Origin: Nanobdellota archaeon
Lineage (GTDB): Archaea; Nanobdellota; Nanobdellia; Woesearchaeales; GW2011-AR15
Assembly (NCBI GenBank): GCA_018815145.1
Contig: JAHIYL010000189.1
Coordinates: forward strand, 1 to 6,687
Reading direction: 5' to 3'
Length of the DNA: 6,687 nucleotides
The notes under the pieces are model-generated. The model made no database searches. It had not been told where the DNA came from and was given only the letters and a program-made list of their open reading frames with translations. The position numbers and the translations under genes are program-made. The first letter of the stretch is position 1, and each line of letters opens with the position of its first letter. Below are positions 1-6,430 of this stretch, one piece after another.

Positions 1-682
1 AAACCAACAGCAGAAGCAGTAAAAGAGTCACCAATGTTTTAAAATCAAGCTTAATTGATTTTTTCTTTTGTTTCTTGTTATAATTTATCACAGCAAAAAA
101 TATCAATCCTTCAAATAGCAAATACATCGACACAATAGTCAGTTGATCTGAATATATCTGACCCAACTTGAACAACATAGCATCAATCGCAAACAGGACA
201 GCAACTATGAACATATATTTTGTTCCCTTATCCTTGAATATCTCTAATATTGGCTCAAAAAAACCAAGATTATACTGTTTGATATTCAAGAAATATGCAC
301 CTAAAATCACAAGCAATACCCCTAGAACTGCAATAAGCGTTGGAATTTCTTTCAAGAAGACAAAACCGATCAAAATCACTAGTACTGGCGTGAAACTGAG
401 CAGAGGAACTGTCTTGGAAACCCCTGAAATATGAATGGCTTTGATGTACAAAAGCATGGCTATTGAATCAATTATCACAAAGACAACCAAAACCAACCAA
501 AAAATATTTGATTTAACATTCAAGCCTTGCCCAATAAGGAAAGGTAGGATGAAAAGAAACGCAAAAAGGCAGTTGTACATGGCAACCTGCAATTGGCTGG
601 ATTTCTTGTTCAATGCTCCAATAAGAGTATTCCACGTAGCATTGAATATTGCACTTCCAAGTCCTAATAGTATTCCAATCAT
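1..682 (-). CDS. EamA/DMT-family membrane transporter, N-terminal 227 residues (cut by window edge)
   Basis: I translated this frame by hand. It is open from an ATG at 682 to the left edge, with an in-frame TAG just upstream, so the start is fixed. The protein is a polytopic membrane protein of the drug/metabolite transporter type. Hydrophobic segments lie near residues 2-22, 33-51, 60-82, 92-110, 115-134, 155-171, 180-199 and 216 onward. The first EamA repeat ends in the typical pattern TPVLVILIGFVFLKEIPT (residues 98-115) followed by a Gly-rich helix (GVLLVILGAYFL). The family usually has about 280-300 residues and ten helices, so roughly 60 residues lie outside the window. It starts 22 nt after the aroDE stop on the same strand, with no clear Shine-Dalgarno, and is probably co-transcribed with it. 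Family members carry many substrates. E. coli YddG, a relative, exports aromatic amino acids, so a link to aromatic metabolites is suggested by position only. Confidence 0.85.
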   Translation of the reverse strand, partial: MIGILLGLGSAIFNATWNTLIGALNKKSSQLQVAMYNCLFAFLFILPFLIGQGLNVKSNIFWLVLVVFVIIDSIAMLLYIKAIHISGVSKTVPLLSFTPVLVILIGFVFLKEIPTLIAVLGVLLVILGAYFLNIKQYNLGFFEPILEIFKDKGTKYMFIVAVLFAIDAMLFKLGQIYSDQLTIVSMYLLFEGLIFFAVINYNKKQKKKSIKLDFKTLVTLLLLLLLV

Positions 683-704
683 TTTTTTCTAATTCATTCA
701 AATA

Positions 705-2195
705 TTATTCCAAGAGCTTTTTTGCATCTTCATTTATCTGATCAATATCAAGATTTTTTCCGGTCCAGTGTTTGAACTGTCCAATTGCCTGATACATGAG
801 CATACGATCACCAGTTATTGTCTGGCAGCCTCTTATTCTTGCATATCTAATCAATTTTGTCTCAATCGGATTGTATACAATATCCATTACTATTTGCTTT
901 CCTGTAAAAAATTCTTCAGGAACCAAAGACTCTTCTGGATTTTGATTCATTCCCACACTTGTAGTATTTATTATAATATCTGATTTTCTAATTAACTGCC
1001 TGAGCTCTGAAATCTCATCACAATCAGTTTCAAACTCCTCTGCTAATGCTTTTGCCTTATCAAGTGTCCTATTTACAATTGTAATTTCACAACCCTCTTT
1101 TTTTAGAGCATATATAATTGCCCTTGCAGCACCACCAGCGCCAATCACCAATGCTTTTTTCGATTGAAGAGATGTCTTTTCCTTAAGTGCTTCGAGCGCA
1201 CCAATATAGTCTGTATTGAAACCTAAAATCTTTTCTTCCCTCACTACCAATGTATTTGTTGCACCAATCTTTTCTGCTGTCTCATCAAGCCCATCGATAA
1301 AATCTACAATTTTTTCTTTATGGGGAACTGTTACAGCTGAACCTGCAAAACCTAACATCCTGAAATTATGCATGAATTCTGCCAGTTCAGACGGCCTTAC
1401 TTTCATTGGAAAATATACATAATTCAATCCCAATCTCCTAAAATTGGGGTTATGCAAAAATTTTGATTTTGAGTTTTCAGCATGCTCTCCAATGACACCC
1501 AGCACTTTAGTGTCTTTGTTTTGTCCTTTGAAATCATATAGATTTACAAGTTCATCAAATGTGATCTGACCAGGTGCAGATGCATTTCCTGGTTCTAAAG
1601 ATGCATATGTGATAGCAGAACCATATTTTTGCGCAAGTATCCTGGTCATCCAGCCTCTTACGCCCATAGCTATTGCAATAAAGTTTTCTTTTCCCTTCAA
1701 TAGCTCAAAAATTTTAAAGCAGTCATTAATTGATTCAGCAAAAGTAGCTATCTTAATCATATCAGGTTGAAATGAATTCATCTCATCATATGACTTCTGC
1801 AATTCATTAAATTTTGGTGTTTTCTTGAAATCATGATGTGAAAGAATGATTTTTGTTTTTCTTTCTTTTGCTTTACTTATAATTTCCATAACATCCTGTT
1901 TTGAAGACTCTATCTCAATATCTATATATCCAGCACCTCTTTCTATTGCTTCAAAAAGCAAAGCCATTCTTGATTCTTCATCTCCACCATAATTTCCACC
2001 ACATGAAATAGACCTACATGCTACAATTATGTTTTCAGGTGATTTGACCAGGATCTTAATAATATCTTCTTTCTTGATATCTCTAACATGATCCAATCTC
2101 ACTTCAACCAAATCAGCTAGTCTCAATGCAGTCTTTGTTTTTTCATAAATAGATTCAACTGTTTCTGCAACAATTGAAATACATATTTTTGTCAT
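705..2195 (-). CDS. aroDE: Bifunctional 3-dehydroquinate dehydratase (type I) / shikimate dehydrogenase
   Basis: This is a fusion of 496 residues catalysing steps 3 and 4 of the shikimate pathway in the cytosol: dehydroquinate to dehydroshikimate, then NADPH-dependent reduction to shikimate. Residues 1 to about 225 are a type I dehydroquinase. They carry EVRLD (31-35), the general-base His121 in SHHDF, the Schiff-base Lys148 in MIKIA, Arg185, and the closing SAPGQ (206-210). Residues from about 229 to 496 are shikimate dehydrogenase. They carry Ser242 and Ser244 (shikimate binding), catalytic Lys293 in VPHKEK, Asp329 in NTD, the NADP loop GAGGAA (352-357), the phosphate-binding NRT (375-377), and a C-terminal QAIGQFKHWTG. 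The substrate loop reads ENSKSKF where HSxSP is usual; both serines are kept. Its ATG overlaps the aroK stop as ATGA. The same order of fusion is known in plants and some bacteria. Identification is secure. Confidence 0.96.
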   Translation of the reverse strand: MTKICISIVAETVESIYEKTKTALRLADLVEVRLDHVRDIKKEDIIKILVKSPENIIVACRSISCGGNYGGDEESRMALLFEAIERGAGYIDIEIESSKQDVMEIISKAKERKTKIILSHHDFKKTPKFNELQKSYDEMNSFQPDMIKIATFAESINDCFKIFELLKGKENFIAIAMGVRGWMTRILAQKYGSAITYASLEPGNASAPGQITFDELVNLYDFKGQNKDTKVLGVIGEHAENSKSKFLHNPNFRRLGLNYVYFPMKVRPSELAEFMHNFRMLGFAGSAVTVPHKEKIVDFIDGLDETAEKIGATNTLVVREEKILGFNTDYIGALEALKEKTSLQSKKALVIGAGGAARAIIYALKKEGCEITIVNRTLDKAKALAEEFETDCDEISELRQLIRKSDIIINTTSVGMNQNPEESLVPEEFFTGKQIVMDIVYNPIETKLIRYARIRGCQTITGDRMLMYQAIGQFKHWTGKNLDIDQINEDAKKLLE

Positions 2196-2719
2196 TTCTT
2201 AATAACTCCAACATTTTCTATTATCATTTCAACAATCTGTTCAGGTGTTTTTCCATCTGTAACAATCTCAAAATCCGCAGCTTTCCTGTACAGAGGCAAT
2301 CTTTGAGGAATAACTTCTTTAACTTCTTCAGTAATTGATTTTCCTGTTAATGAAGGTCTCTGATTTCCTTTTTCATTGTTCTTTTTTAATCGTTCTATTA
2401 TTGTATTGATATCAGCTTTAAGCCATACAATTTTTCCAGTATCTTTCATCACACTAATATTAAAGTCTTTTACAATCACTCCACCACCACAGTCAATAAT
2501 AATACCCTTTTCCTTTGACAATTTTTCTAGTAAATTAGTCTCCTCATACCTAAATGCTTCCCAACTATTGTTTTTCACAAATAAATCTATTCTTCCAATG
2601 TCTTTTGTTATTTCATCATCCATATAGATAACCTTTTTCTTAAGTTTTTTGCCAAGCAATTCTGAAACAGCGGTCTTTCCTGCTGCCCTATAACCTATGA
2701 TGTAAATAATATCAGTCAT
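2192..2719 (-). CDS. aroK: Shikimate kinase, P-loop (bacterial AroK/AroL) type
   Basis: The enzyme phosphorylates shikimate at the 3-hydroxyl using ATP. The product is 175 residues from the ATG at 2719, normal for the family. The Walker A loop is GYRAAGKT (9-16). Shikimate-binding positions are present: Asp34, Arg57 in AFRYEE, the triple glycine 78-80, and Arg140 in QRLPLYRKAA. The lid arginine is Arg121 in QRPSL. The residue aligning with the usual first Asp of the DxD motif is Tyr32, which is odd. Many archaea instead use an unrelated GHMP-type shikimate kinase, so this is the bacterial-type solution. The start is ambiguous: a TTG at 2725 would add two residues and overlap the aroA TGA by 4 nt. 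I prefer the ATG two nucleotides after that stop, because the P-loop then sits at the usual distance from the N-terminus. Its 3' end overlaps aroDE by 4 nt. Confidence 0.94.
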   Translation of the reverse strand: MTDIIYIIGYRAAGKTAVSELLGKKLKKKVIYMDDEITKDIGRIDLFVKNNSWEAFRYEETNLLEKLSKEKGIIIDCGGGVIVKDFNISVMKDTGKIVWLKADINTIIERLKKNNEKGNQRPSLTGKSITEEVKEVIPQRLPLYRKAADFEIVTDGKTPEQIVEMIIENVGVIKK

Positions 2720-2721
2720 TT

Positions 2722-4005
2722 TCAATATTTCAGCTCTACCCCAATCTCACTCAATTTATCCCAAAATCCTGGGAATGATTTATTTACGCAGTCAGGATTT
2801 CTTATAATTATACCGGGCACTTTCAGACCAACTAAAGAGAACGCCATTGCAATCCTGTGGTCATTAAAAGTCTCAATTTTTGCACCATGCATTTCTGTTC
2901 CACCAAAAATTGTAATTGAATCCTTTTCTTCTTCTGTCTTTGTTCCTATCTTATTCAACCCATCCACAATAGAAGCAATTCTATCGCTTTCTTTGAGTCT
3001 TAGATTACCAATATTCCTTATCAACGATTTTCCTTTTGCAAATGCTGCCAAAATGCTTACTGTCGGAACTAGATCTGGTGCATCTTTTAGATCAATATCT
3101 ATTGGTAAAAGTCCTTTGCTACAGGCCACAGTAATTTTTTCATCAGATTTTGTCACAACAGCACCCATTCGGACAAGTATTTCAAGAAATACTTTATCTC
3201 CTTGAACTGAATTTGGATTGATATTTTTTACAGTAGTCTTTCCTCCAGTAATAGCAGGTATAGCAAAAAAATAACTTGCTGCAGAATAATCTGTCTCAAT
3301 ATCATATTTTCTTCCAACATATCTTTTACCAGACATTACTTTGAATTTCCTATGGTCCTCATTTATCACGTCAATTCCAAATTTGTGCATGATATCCATT
3401 GTAACATCAATATACGGCTTTGACACAAGTTCACCAATAACCTCAATTTTCACATCATTTTCTGCATAAGGTGCAATCATCAACAAAGAGGATATGAACT
3501 GACTGCTGACATTTCCTAATATCCTGCACATTCCTCCACGAAGTACACTATCAAATATTTTAACAGGTGGACAGCCATTCTTTCCAACTGCCTCTATCTT
3601 TGCCCCTAACTGGACCAATGCATCAACAAGAGGTGCAATAGGTCTTTCCTGAAGCCGCTCCTCACCTGTCAAGACAGTATCACCTGCAAGAGTACAAAGA
3701 CCTGTCATTAATCTTATGCCTGTTCCAGAACCACCAAAATAAAGTTCTTTTTTTTCCTTTAAGAAATTACCTGATGCGCCATCAACAATAATTTGATTAT
3801 TATCCTGCATCACGTCAACACCGAGTTGTTTAATGGTGTTAATTAGATATTTTGTATCATCACTCAAAAGACAATTTGATAGTTTTGTTCTTCCATGAGC
3901 TAATGACGCTATGACAAGCGCCCTGTTGGTATAGCTCTTTGAACCGGGAAGTAAAACCTTTGTTTTTACTTCATGATCCAAAGGGACTATCTCAATTTTT
4001 TGCAT
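2722..4005 (-). CDS. aroA: 3-phosphoshikimate 1-carboxyvinyltransferase (EPSP synthase)
   Basis: The enzyme joins shikimate-3-phosphate and phosphoenolpyruvate to make EPSP, the sixth pathway step. The product has 427 residues, matching the E. coli enzyme, and its active-site residues can be counted off: Lys23, Ser24 and Arg28 in PGSKSYTNR; the PEP loop GGSGTGIR (91-98); Arg121 in QERPI; SSQ (167-169); Asp311 in APDL; Glu339 and Arg342 in KESDR; Arg384 in DHR; and Lys409 in NKSFPGF. These match E. coli Asp313, Glu341, Arg344, Arg386 and Lys411. The loop keeps Gly where E. coli has Gly96, so the glyphosate-resistance substitution at that position is absent. The ATG at 4005 lies inside the end of aroB (19-nt overlap), with a GTGAGG about 10 nt upstream, suggesting translational coupling. 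Identification is secure. Confidence 0.97.
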   Translation of the reverse strand: MQKIEIVPLDHEVKTKVLLPGSKSYTNRALVIASLAHGRTKLSNCLLSDDTKYLINTIKQLGVDVMQDNNQIIVDGASGNFLKEKKELYFGGSGTGIRLMTGLCTLAGDTVLTGEERLQERPIAPLVDALVQLGAKIEAVGKNGCPPVKIFDSVLRGGMCRILGNVSSQFISSLLMIAPYAENDVKIEVIGELVSKPYIDVTMDIMHKFGIDVINEDHRKFKVMSGKRYVGRKYDIETDYSAASYFFAIPAITGGKTTVKNINPNSVQGDKVFLEILVRMGAVVTKSDEKITVACSKGLLPIDIDLKDAPDLVPTVSILAAFAKGKSLIRNIGNLRLKESDRIASIVDGLNKIGTKTEEEKDSITIFGGTEMHGAKIETFNDHRIAMAFSLVGLKVPGIIIRNPDCVNKSFPGFWDKLSEIGVELKY

Positions 4006-5108
4006 TCTAAAACTGCCTCACGAACAATTTTTTCATCAACATGGAAAGAATACTGTCTGTTCTTTTTTTTTACTTTACCAACTTTTTCAACTATGACAAT
4101 CCTGTTTTTTCCTACTATTGATTTCTTGTCCAATGTCATGGCACCAATCATTGCATCGATATCAAAATTTGTATTTGTTGAATCAAAAATATCAAGTCCT
4201 TTTATCAGTTCAAATATCCTATGGAATTCCTGCTCATCCAACACATTTGTTTTCACTGCGATTCTTGCTTCTGCCACCATGCCAAAAGCAACTGCAAATC
4301 CATGTAGTACAGAATACTGGCTTGTCTTTTCAATCGCATGACCTATAGTATGCCCAAAATTCAATGCCTGGCGAAGACCGGTCTCTTTTTCATCTTTCTC
4401 AATGACAGCCCCTTTCAGATAGCAGCATTTACCTATCACATATTTCAATACTTCTGCATCCTTTTCAAGAAGCTCCTTCTGATACTTCTCAATGAAATAG
4501 AAAAGCTCTTGATCAAATATTATTGAATACTTGACTGCTTCAGCAAGGCCGTTCTTGAACTCAACGTCCGGAAGGGTCTCCAAAAAAGAAAAATCTTCAA
4601 TAACAAAGGATGGCTGATGAAATGCACCGATAAGATTTTTCCCAAATTCTGTATCAACACCTGTCTTACCACCTATAGAACTATCTACCATAGCAAGAAA
4701 GGATGTCGAAACCTGGATGTAAGGTATGCCTCGATTGAATGTTGCAGAAACAAATCCTGCAATATCACCGGTGACTCCTCCTCCAAAAGCAATTATGAGT
4801 GAATCCCTGCCAAAACCCTTTTTGAGCATCTCATCTTCGATAGCTTCTTTTGTCTTCCTTGTCTTCTGCCTTTCTCCAGCTTTGAATGCTATCATATCTG
4901 CTTTAATCCCTTCTTTTTCAAGAGACTCAAGCATTTTCTTTCCATGGTATCTTTTCACATTCGTATCTGTGATCACCAAGATTCTTCTTGCTCCATGCTT
5001 CTGAAGAATATATTTTGGCAGGGCTGACAGAATATTTTCCCCAATTAGTATGTCATAGGCTCTAATCTTCTTTCCCCCTGGCAGGATCCTGATCCTTTTT
5101 CTCATCAT
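3987..5108 (-). CDS. aroB: 3-dehydroquinate synthase
   Basis: This NAD- and metal-dependent enzyme converts DAHP to 3-dehydroquinate, the second shikimate step. The product has 373 residues, slightly longer than the usual 350-360. Motifs in order are FGGGVTGDIAGF (108-119, dinucleotide binding), VDSSIGGKTGVD (141-152), GKNLIGAFHQP (156-166), and the metal ligands Glu190 in GLAEAVK, His253 in NFGHTIGHA and His269 in LHG. The stretch usually reading VPTTLLA is VSTSFLA here. Together with the upstream DAHP synthase it shows that this organism uses the classical entry to aromatic synthesis, not the aminodehydroquinate route known from methanogens. The ATG at 5108 overlaps the aroF stop (ATGA), and an AAGG lies about 5 nt upstream of it; a second ATG at 5105 is possible. 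The 3' end overlaps aroA by 19 nt. Confidence 0.97.
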   Translation of the reverse strand: MMRKRIRILPGGKKIRAYDILIGENILSALPKYILQKHGARRILVITDTNVKRYHGKKMLESLEKEGIKADMIAFKAGERQKTRKTKEAIEDEMLKKGFGRDSLIIAFGGGVTGDIAGFVSATFNRGIPYIQVSTSFLAMVDSSIGGKTGVDTEFGKNLIGAFHQPSFVIEDFSFLETLPDVEFKNGLAEAVKYSIIFDQELFYFIEKYQKELLEKDAEVLKYVIGKCCYLKGAVIEKDEKETGLRQALNFGHTIGHAIEKTSQYSVLHGFAVAFGMVAEARIAVKTNVLDEQEFHRIFELIKGLDIFDSTNTNFDIDAMIGAMTLDKKSIVGKNRIVIVEKVGKVKKKNRQYSFHVDEKIVREAVLECKKLR

Positions 5109-6118
5109 AAATTCCTTCCCATGACTTTGCAGATTGGCTTCAATTCTTCCAGGATTTTTGAGAATTGTTCAGGATAAAGTGACTGTTCTCCATCACTGAG
5201 TGCCTGTTCAGGATTTGGATGTACCTCAATCATAAGTCCGTCTGCACCGGCAGCAATACTTGCGCGCGACAATGGCAGGATCAATCCTCTTTTACCGGAA
5301 GAATGGCTTGGATCCACCATCACCGGAAGATGGGTTGCCTTCTTCAAAGTCGGTACTGCACTTATATCAAGTGTGTTCCTGTAGGCAGTCTCAAATGTCC
5401 TTATTCCTCTTTCACATAATATTACATCCTTATTTCCCCTTGACAGGATGTACTCAGCTGCCATTATGAATTCAGAGATTGTTGCATTCATTCCTCTTTT
5501 CAGTATCACTGGAATATTTACCTTTCCAACTTCCTTAAGAAGATCAAAATTCTGCATGTTCCTTGCCCCTATCCTCAGCATATCGACGTATTCAGCAGAA
5601 ATCTTCACATCACGTACATCCATCACTTCTGTCTCTACAAGAAGACCGGTCCTCTCCTTGACCTGCTTCAGGAGTTTCAGTCCCTTTAGCCCCATACCCT
5701 GGAAGCTGTATGGACTTGTCCTTGGCTTGAAAGCAGATGCCCTAAGAATCTTTATTCCGACTTTTTTCAGGAACAGTGCTATCTCCATTATCTGGCTTTC
5801 GCTCTCTATGGAACAGGGCCCTGCAACTATAACGAAATCCTTTCCGCCAATTTCCACATCTCCTACCTTGACTATTGTATTGTCAGGCTTATACTCTCTG
5901 CTTGCCAATTTGTATGGTTTAAGGATGCTTGTTATCTTTTCAATGCATTCCATTGCTTTCATGCCATCAAGGGCTTCTGTCCTGGAATCACCAATTACTG
6001 CAATGACAGTCCTTTCAATTCCGAACAATGGAACCGGTTCAAGTCCGTTCTCCCGGATCTTGGCCATTACTCTTTCTGCTTCCTTCTTTGATGTCTTTGG
6101 TTTAAGTACAATTATCAA
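5105..6118 (-). CDS. aroF: 3-deoxy-7-phosphoheptulonate (DAHP) synthase with N-terminal regulatory domain
   Basis: This is the first committed enzyme of aromatic synthesis, condensing PEP with erythrose-4-phosphate. The product has 337 residues. Residues 1 to about 66 form the ferredoxin-like regulatory domain known from Thermotoga maritima DAHP synthase, where it mediates Tyr/Phe feedback. The rest is the TIM-barrel catalytic domain. Motifs are AGPCS with metal ligand Cys102, KPRTSPYSFQG (131-141), IGARNMQNF (183-191), LKRG (206-209), CERGIRTFE (235-243), DPSHSSG with His272, Glu298 in IEVHP, and Asp309 in LSDG. By my recollection these four ligands carry the same numbers in the Thermotoga enzyme. 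The start is TTG at 6118: a TGA lies in frame three codons upstream, the first internal ATG (codon 18) would cut the regulatory domain, and an AGGTGA sits 6 nt upstream. Sampled lines look richer in GC than aroK or aroDE. Likely first enzyme gene of the operon. Confidence 0.97.
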   Translation of the reverse strand: MIIVLKPKTSKKEAERVMAKIRENGLEPVPLFGIERTVIAVIGDSRTEALDGMKAMECIEKITSILKPYKLASREYKPDNTIVKVGDVEIGGKDFVIVAGPCSIESESQIMEIALFLKKVGIKILRASAFKPRTSPYSFQGMGLKGLKLLKQVKERTGLLVETEVMDVRDVKISAEYVDMLRIGARNMQNFDLLKEVGKVNIPVILKRGMNATISEFIMAAEYILSRGNKDVILCERGIRTFETAYRNTLDISAVPTLKKATHLPVMVDPSHSSGKRGLILPLSRASIAAGADGLMIEVHPNPEQALSDGEQSLYPEQFSKILEELKPICKVMGRNL

Positions 6119-6124
6119 TTTTTT

Positions 6125-6130
6125 TCACCT
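6125..6130 (-). promoter_or_regulatory. Shine-Dalgarno of aroF
   Basis: Reading the minus strand, AGGTGA (inside GGAAGGTGA, 6133-6125) lies 6 nt before the TTG at 6118. It matches the conserved 3' end of 16S rRNA over six bases and decides in favour of the TTG start. The same bases (6133-6127, GGAAGGT) could pair with ACCTTTT in the 5' arm of the upstream hairpin (6215-6209), which would hide this site. That is inference from complementarity only. Confidence 0.8.
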
Positions 6131-6172
6131 TCCATTATGTCTCATTTTATTCTTTAACCTGATTGTTTTATT

Positions 6173-6217
6173 AAACCTTTTGGAGAAAATATCTGTTTGA
6201 TATCAACCAAAAGGTTT
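6173..6217 (-). promoter_or_regulatory. Leader hairpin between leader ORF and aroF (candidate attenuator)
   Basis: This is a perfect 11-bp inverted repeat. On the minus strand AAACCTTTTGG (6217-6207) pairs with CCAAAAGGTTT (6183-6173). Inside it, GATATC (6204-6199) can pair with GATATT (6193-6188; five Watson-Crick pairs plus one G-U) around an AAACA loop, giving a long two-part stem with a small TT/TTCT internal loop. The 5' arm begins at the very next base after the stop codon of the leader ORF. The 3' arm ends 54 nt before aroF. No U-run follows on the minus strand (it continues AATAAAAC), so a simple intrinsic terminator for the aro transcript is not evident. The repeat could also be a DNA operator, since TTTAATAA (6175-6168) overlaps its 3' arm and might be a proximal TATA box. 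Confidence 0.65.
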
Positions 6218-6304
6218 TTACCAATAAAAAAAATAATATCCAAAAAAACTAAAGAAACTTACAGCTAGAAAAACCATTGATTTTCTTATGCCAGCTGATT
6301 TCAT
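6218..6304 (-). CDS. Putative aromatic-rich leader peptide of the aro operon (28 aa)
   Basis: This is a 28-codon ORF with ATG at 6304 and TAA at 6220-6218. It begins MKSAGIRKSM and ends SFFSFFGYYFFYW before the stop. Of the last 19 residues, seven are Phe, three Tyr and one Trp, the Trp being the final codon. The TATA box at 6337-6330 predicts a transcript start near 6307, so the mRNA would be almost leaderless at this ATG, a common archaeal arrangement; no Shine-Dalgarno is visible. The stop abuts the 5' arm of a strong hairpin, and the operon for the common Phe/Tyr/Trp precursor follows. By analogy with bacterial trpL and pheL I infer a sensing leader peptide. An internal ATG at 6277 would give a 19-residue form. 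Alternatives are a small membrane protein (basic N-terminus, hydrophobic C-terminus) or a chance ORF in T-rich DNA. Confidence 0.55.
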   Translation of the reverse strand: MKSAGIRKSMVFLAVSFFSFFGYYFFYW

Positions 6305-6329
6305 TGAAACAAAAGTAAATCTTAAGTTA

Positions 6330-6337
6330 TATATAAA
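6330..6337 (-). promoter_or_regulatory. TATA box of the aro operon (candidate)
   Basis: On the minus strand the sequence reads AAATATTTATATATAAC, containing the archaeal box TTTATATA at 6337-6330. Archaeal transcription starts about 25-30 nt downstream of the box centre, which predicts a start around 6305-6308, at or just before the leader ORF ATG. The element is AT-rich and nearly symmetric, so it could also act on the plus strand. A weaker alternative box, TTTAATAA at 6175-6168, would give a short leader directly in front of aroF and bypass the leader ORF. Confidence 0.6.
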
Positions 6338-6386
6338 TATTTAGGAAATGATTTTTATAGAGGAGAAGACCGTCGAAATGGAAACC

Positions 6387-6394
6387 TTTATATA
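6387..6394 (+). promoter_or_regulatory. TATA box of the PRC-barrel gene
   Basis: TTTATATA at 6387-6394 is preceded by a purine-rich GGAAACC that fits a BRE-like element. The expected transcript start is near 6416-6420, giving a 5' untranslated region of about 25 nt that just includes the Shine-Dalgarno at 6431-6439. It stands back to back with the aro TATA box, about 50 bp away. Confidence 0.7.
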
Positions 6395-6430
6395 GGACTT
6401 TAAATATTAAAGAAGTATAATAATCATTAC

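Noticed and set aside
168..692. Two plus-strand open frames of 88 and 85 codons and a minus-strand frame of 62 codons at the left end
   Set aside because: They overlap the EamA transporter frame, which shows membrane helices and the EamA pattern throughout. The others show no coherent domain.
3973..4348. Plus-strand open frames opposite aroB (122 and 76 codons)
   Set aside because: Antisense to conserved AroB sequence including its metal-binding histidines; no ribosome site or motif seen.
5448..6200. A 250-codon plus-strand open frame opposite aroF
   Set aside because: It lies antisense to a confidently identified DAHP synthase, has no recognisable motifs, and ends inside the leader region. 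It is a shadow of the aroF codon pattern.
6207..6219. Hairpin followed by TTTTT on the plus strand as an intrinsic terminator
   Set aside because: No plus-strand gene runs into it from the left, as all upstream genes are on the minus strand. The T-run is partly the repeat arm itself. On the minus strand, where transcription is expected, no T-run follows the hairpin.
6361..6395. AGGAG followed by an ATG at 6378 on the plus strand
   Set aside because: The frame reads only five codons before TAG, and it lies across the TATA box of the PRC-barrel gene, upstream of its expected transcript start.
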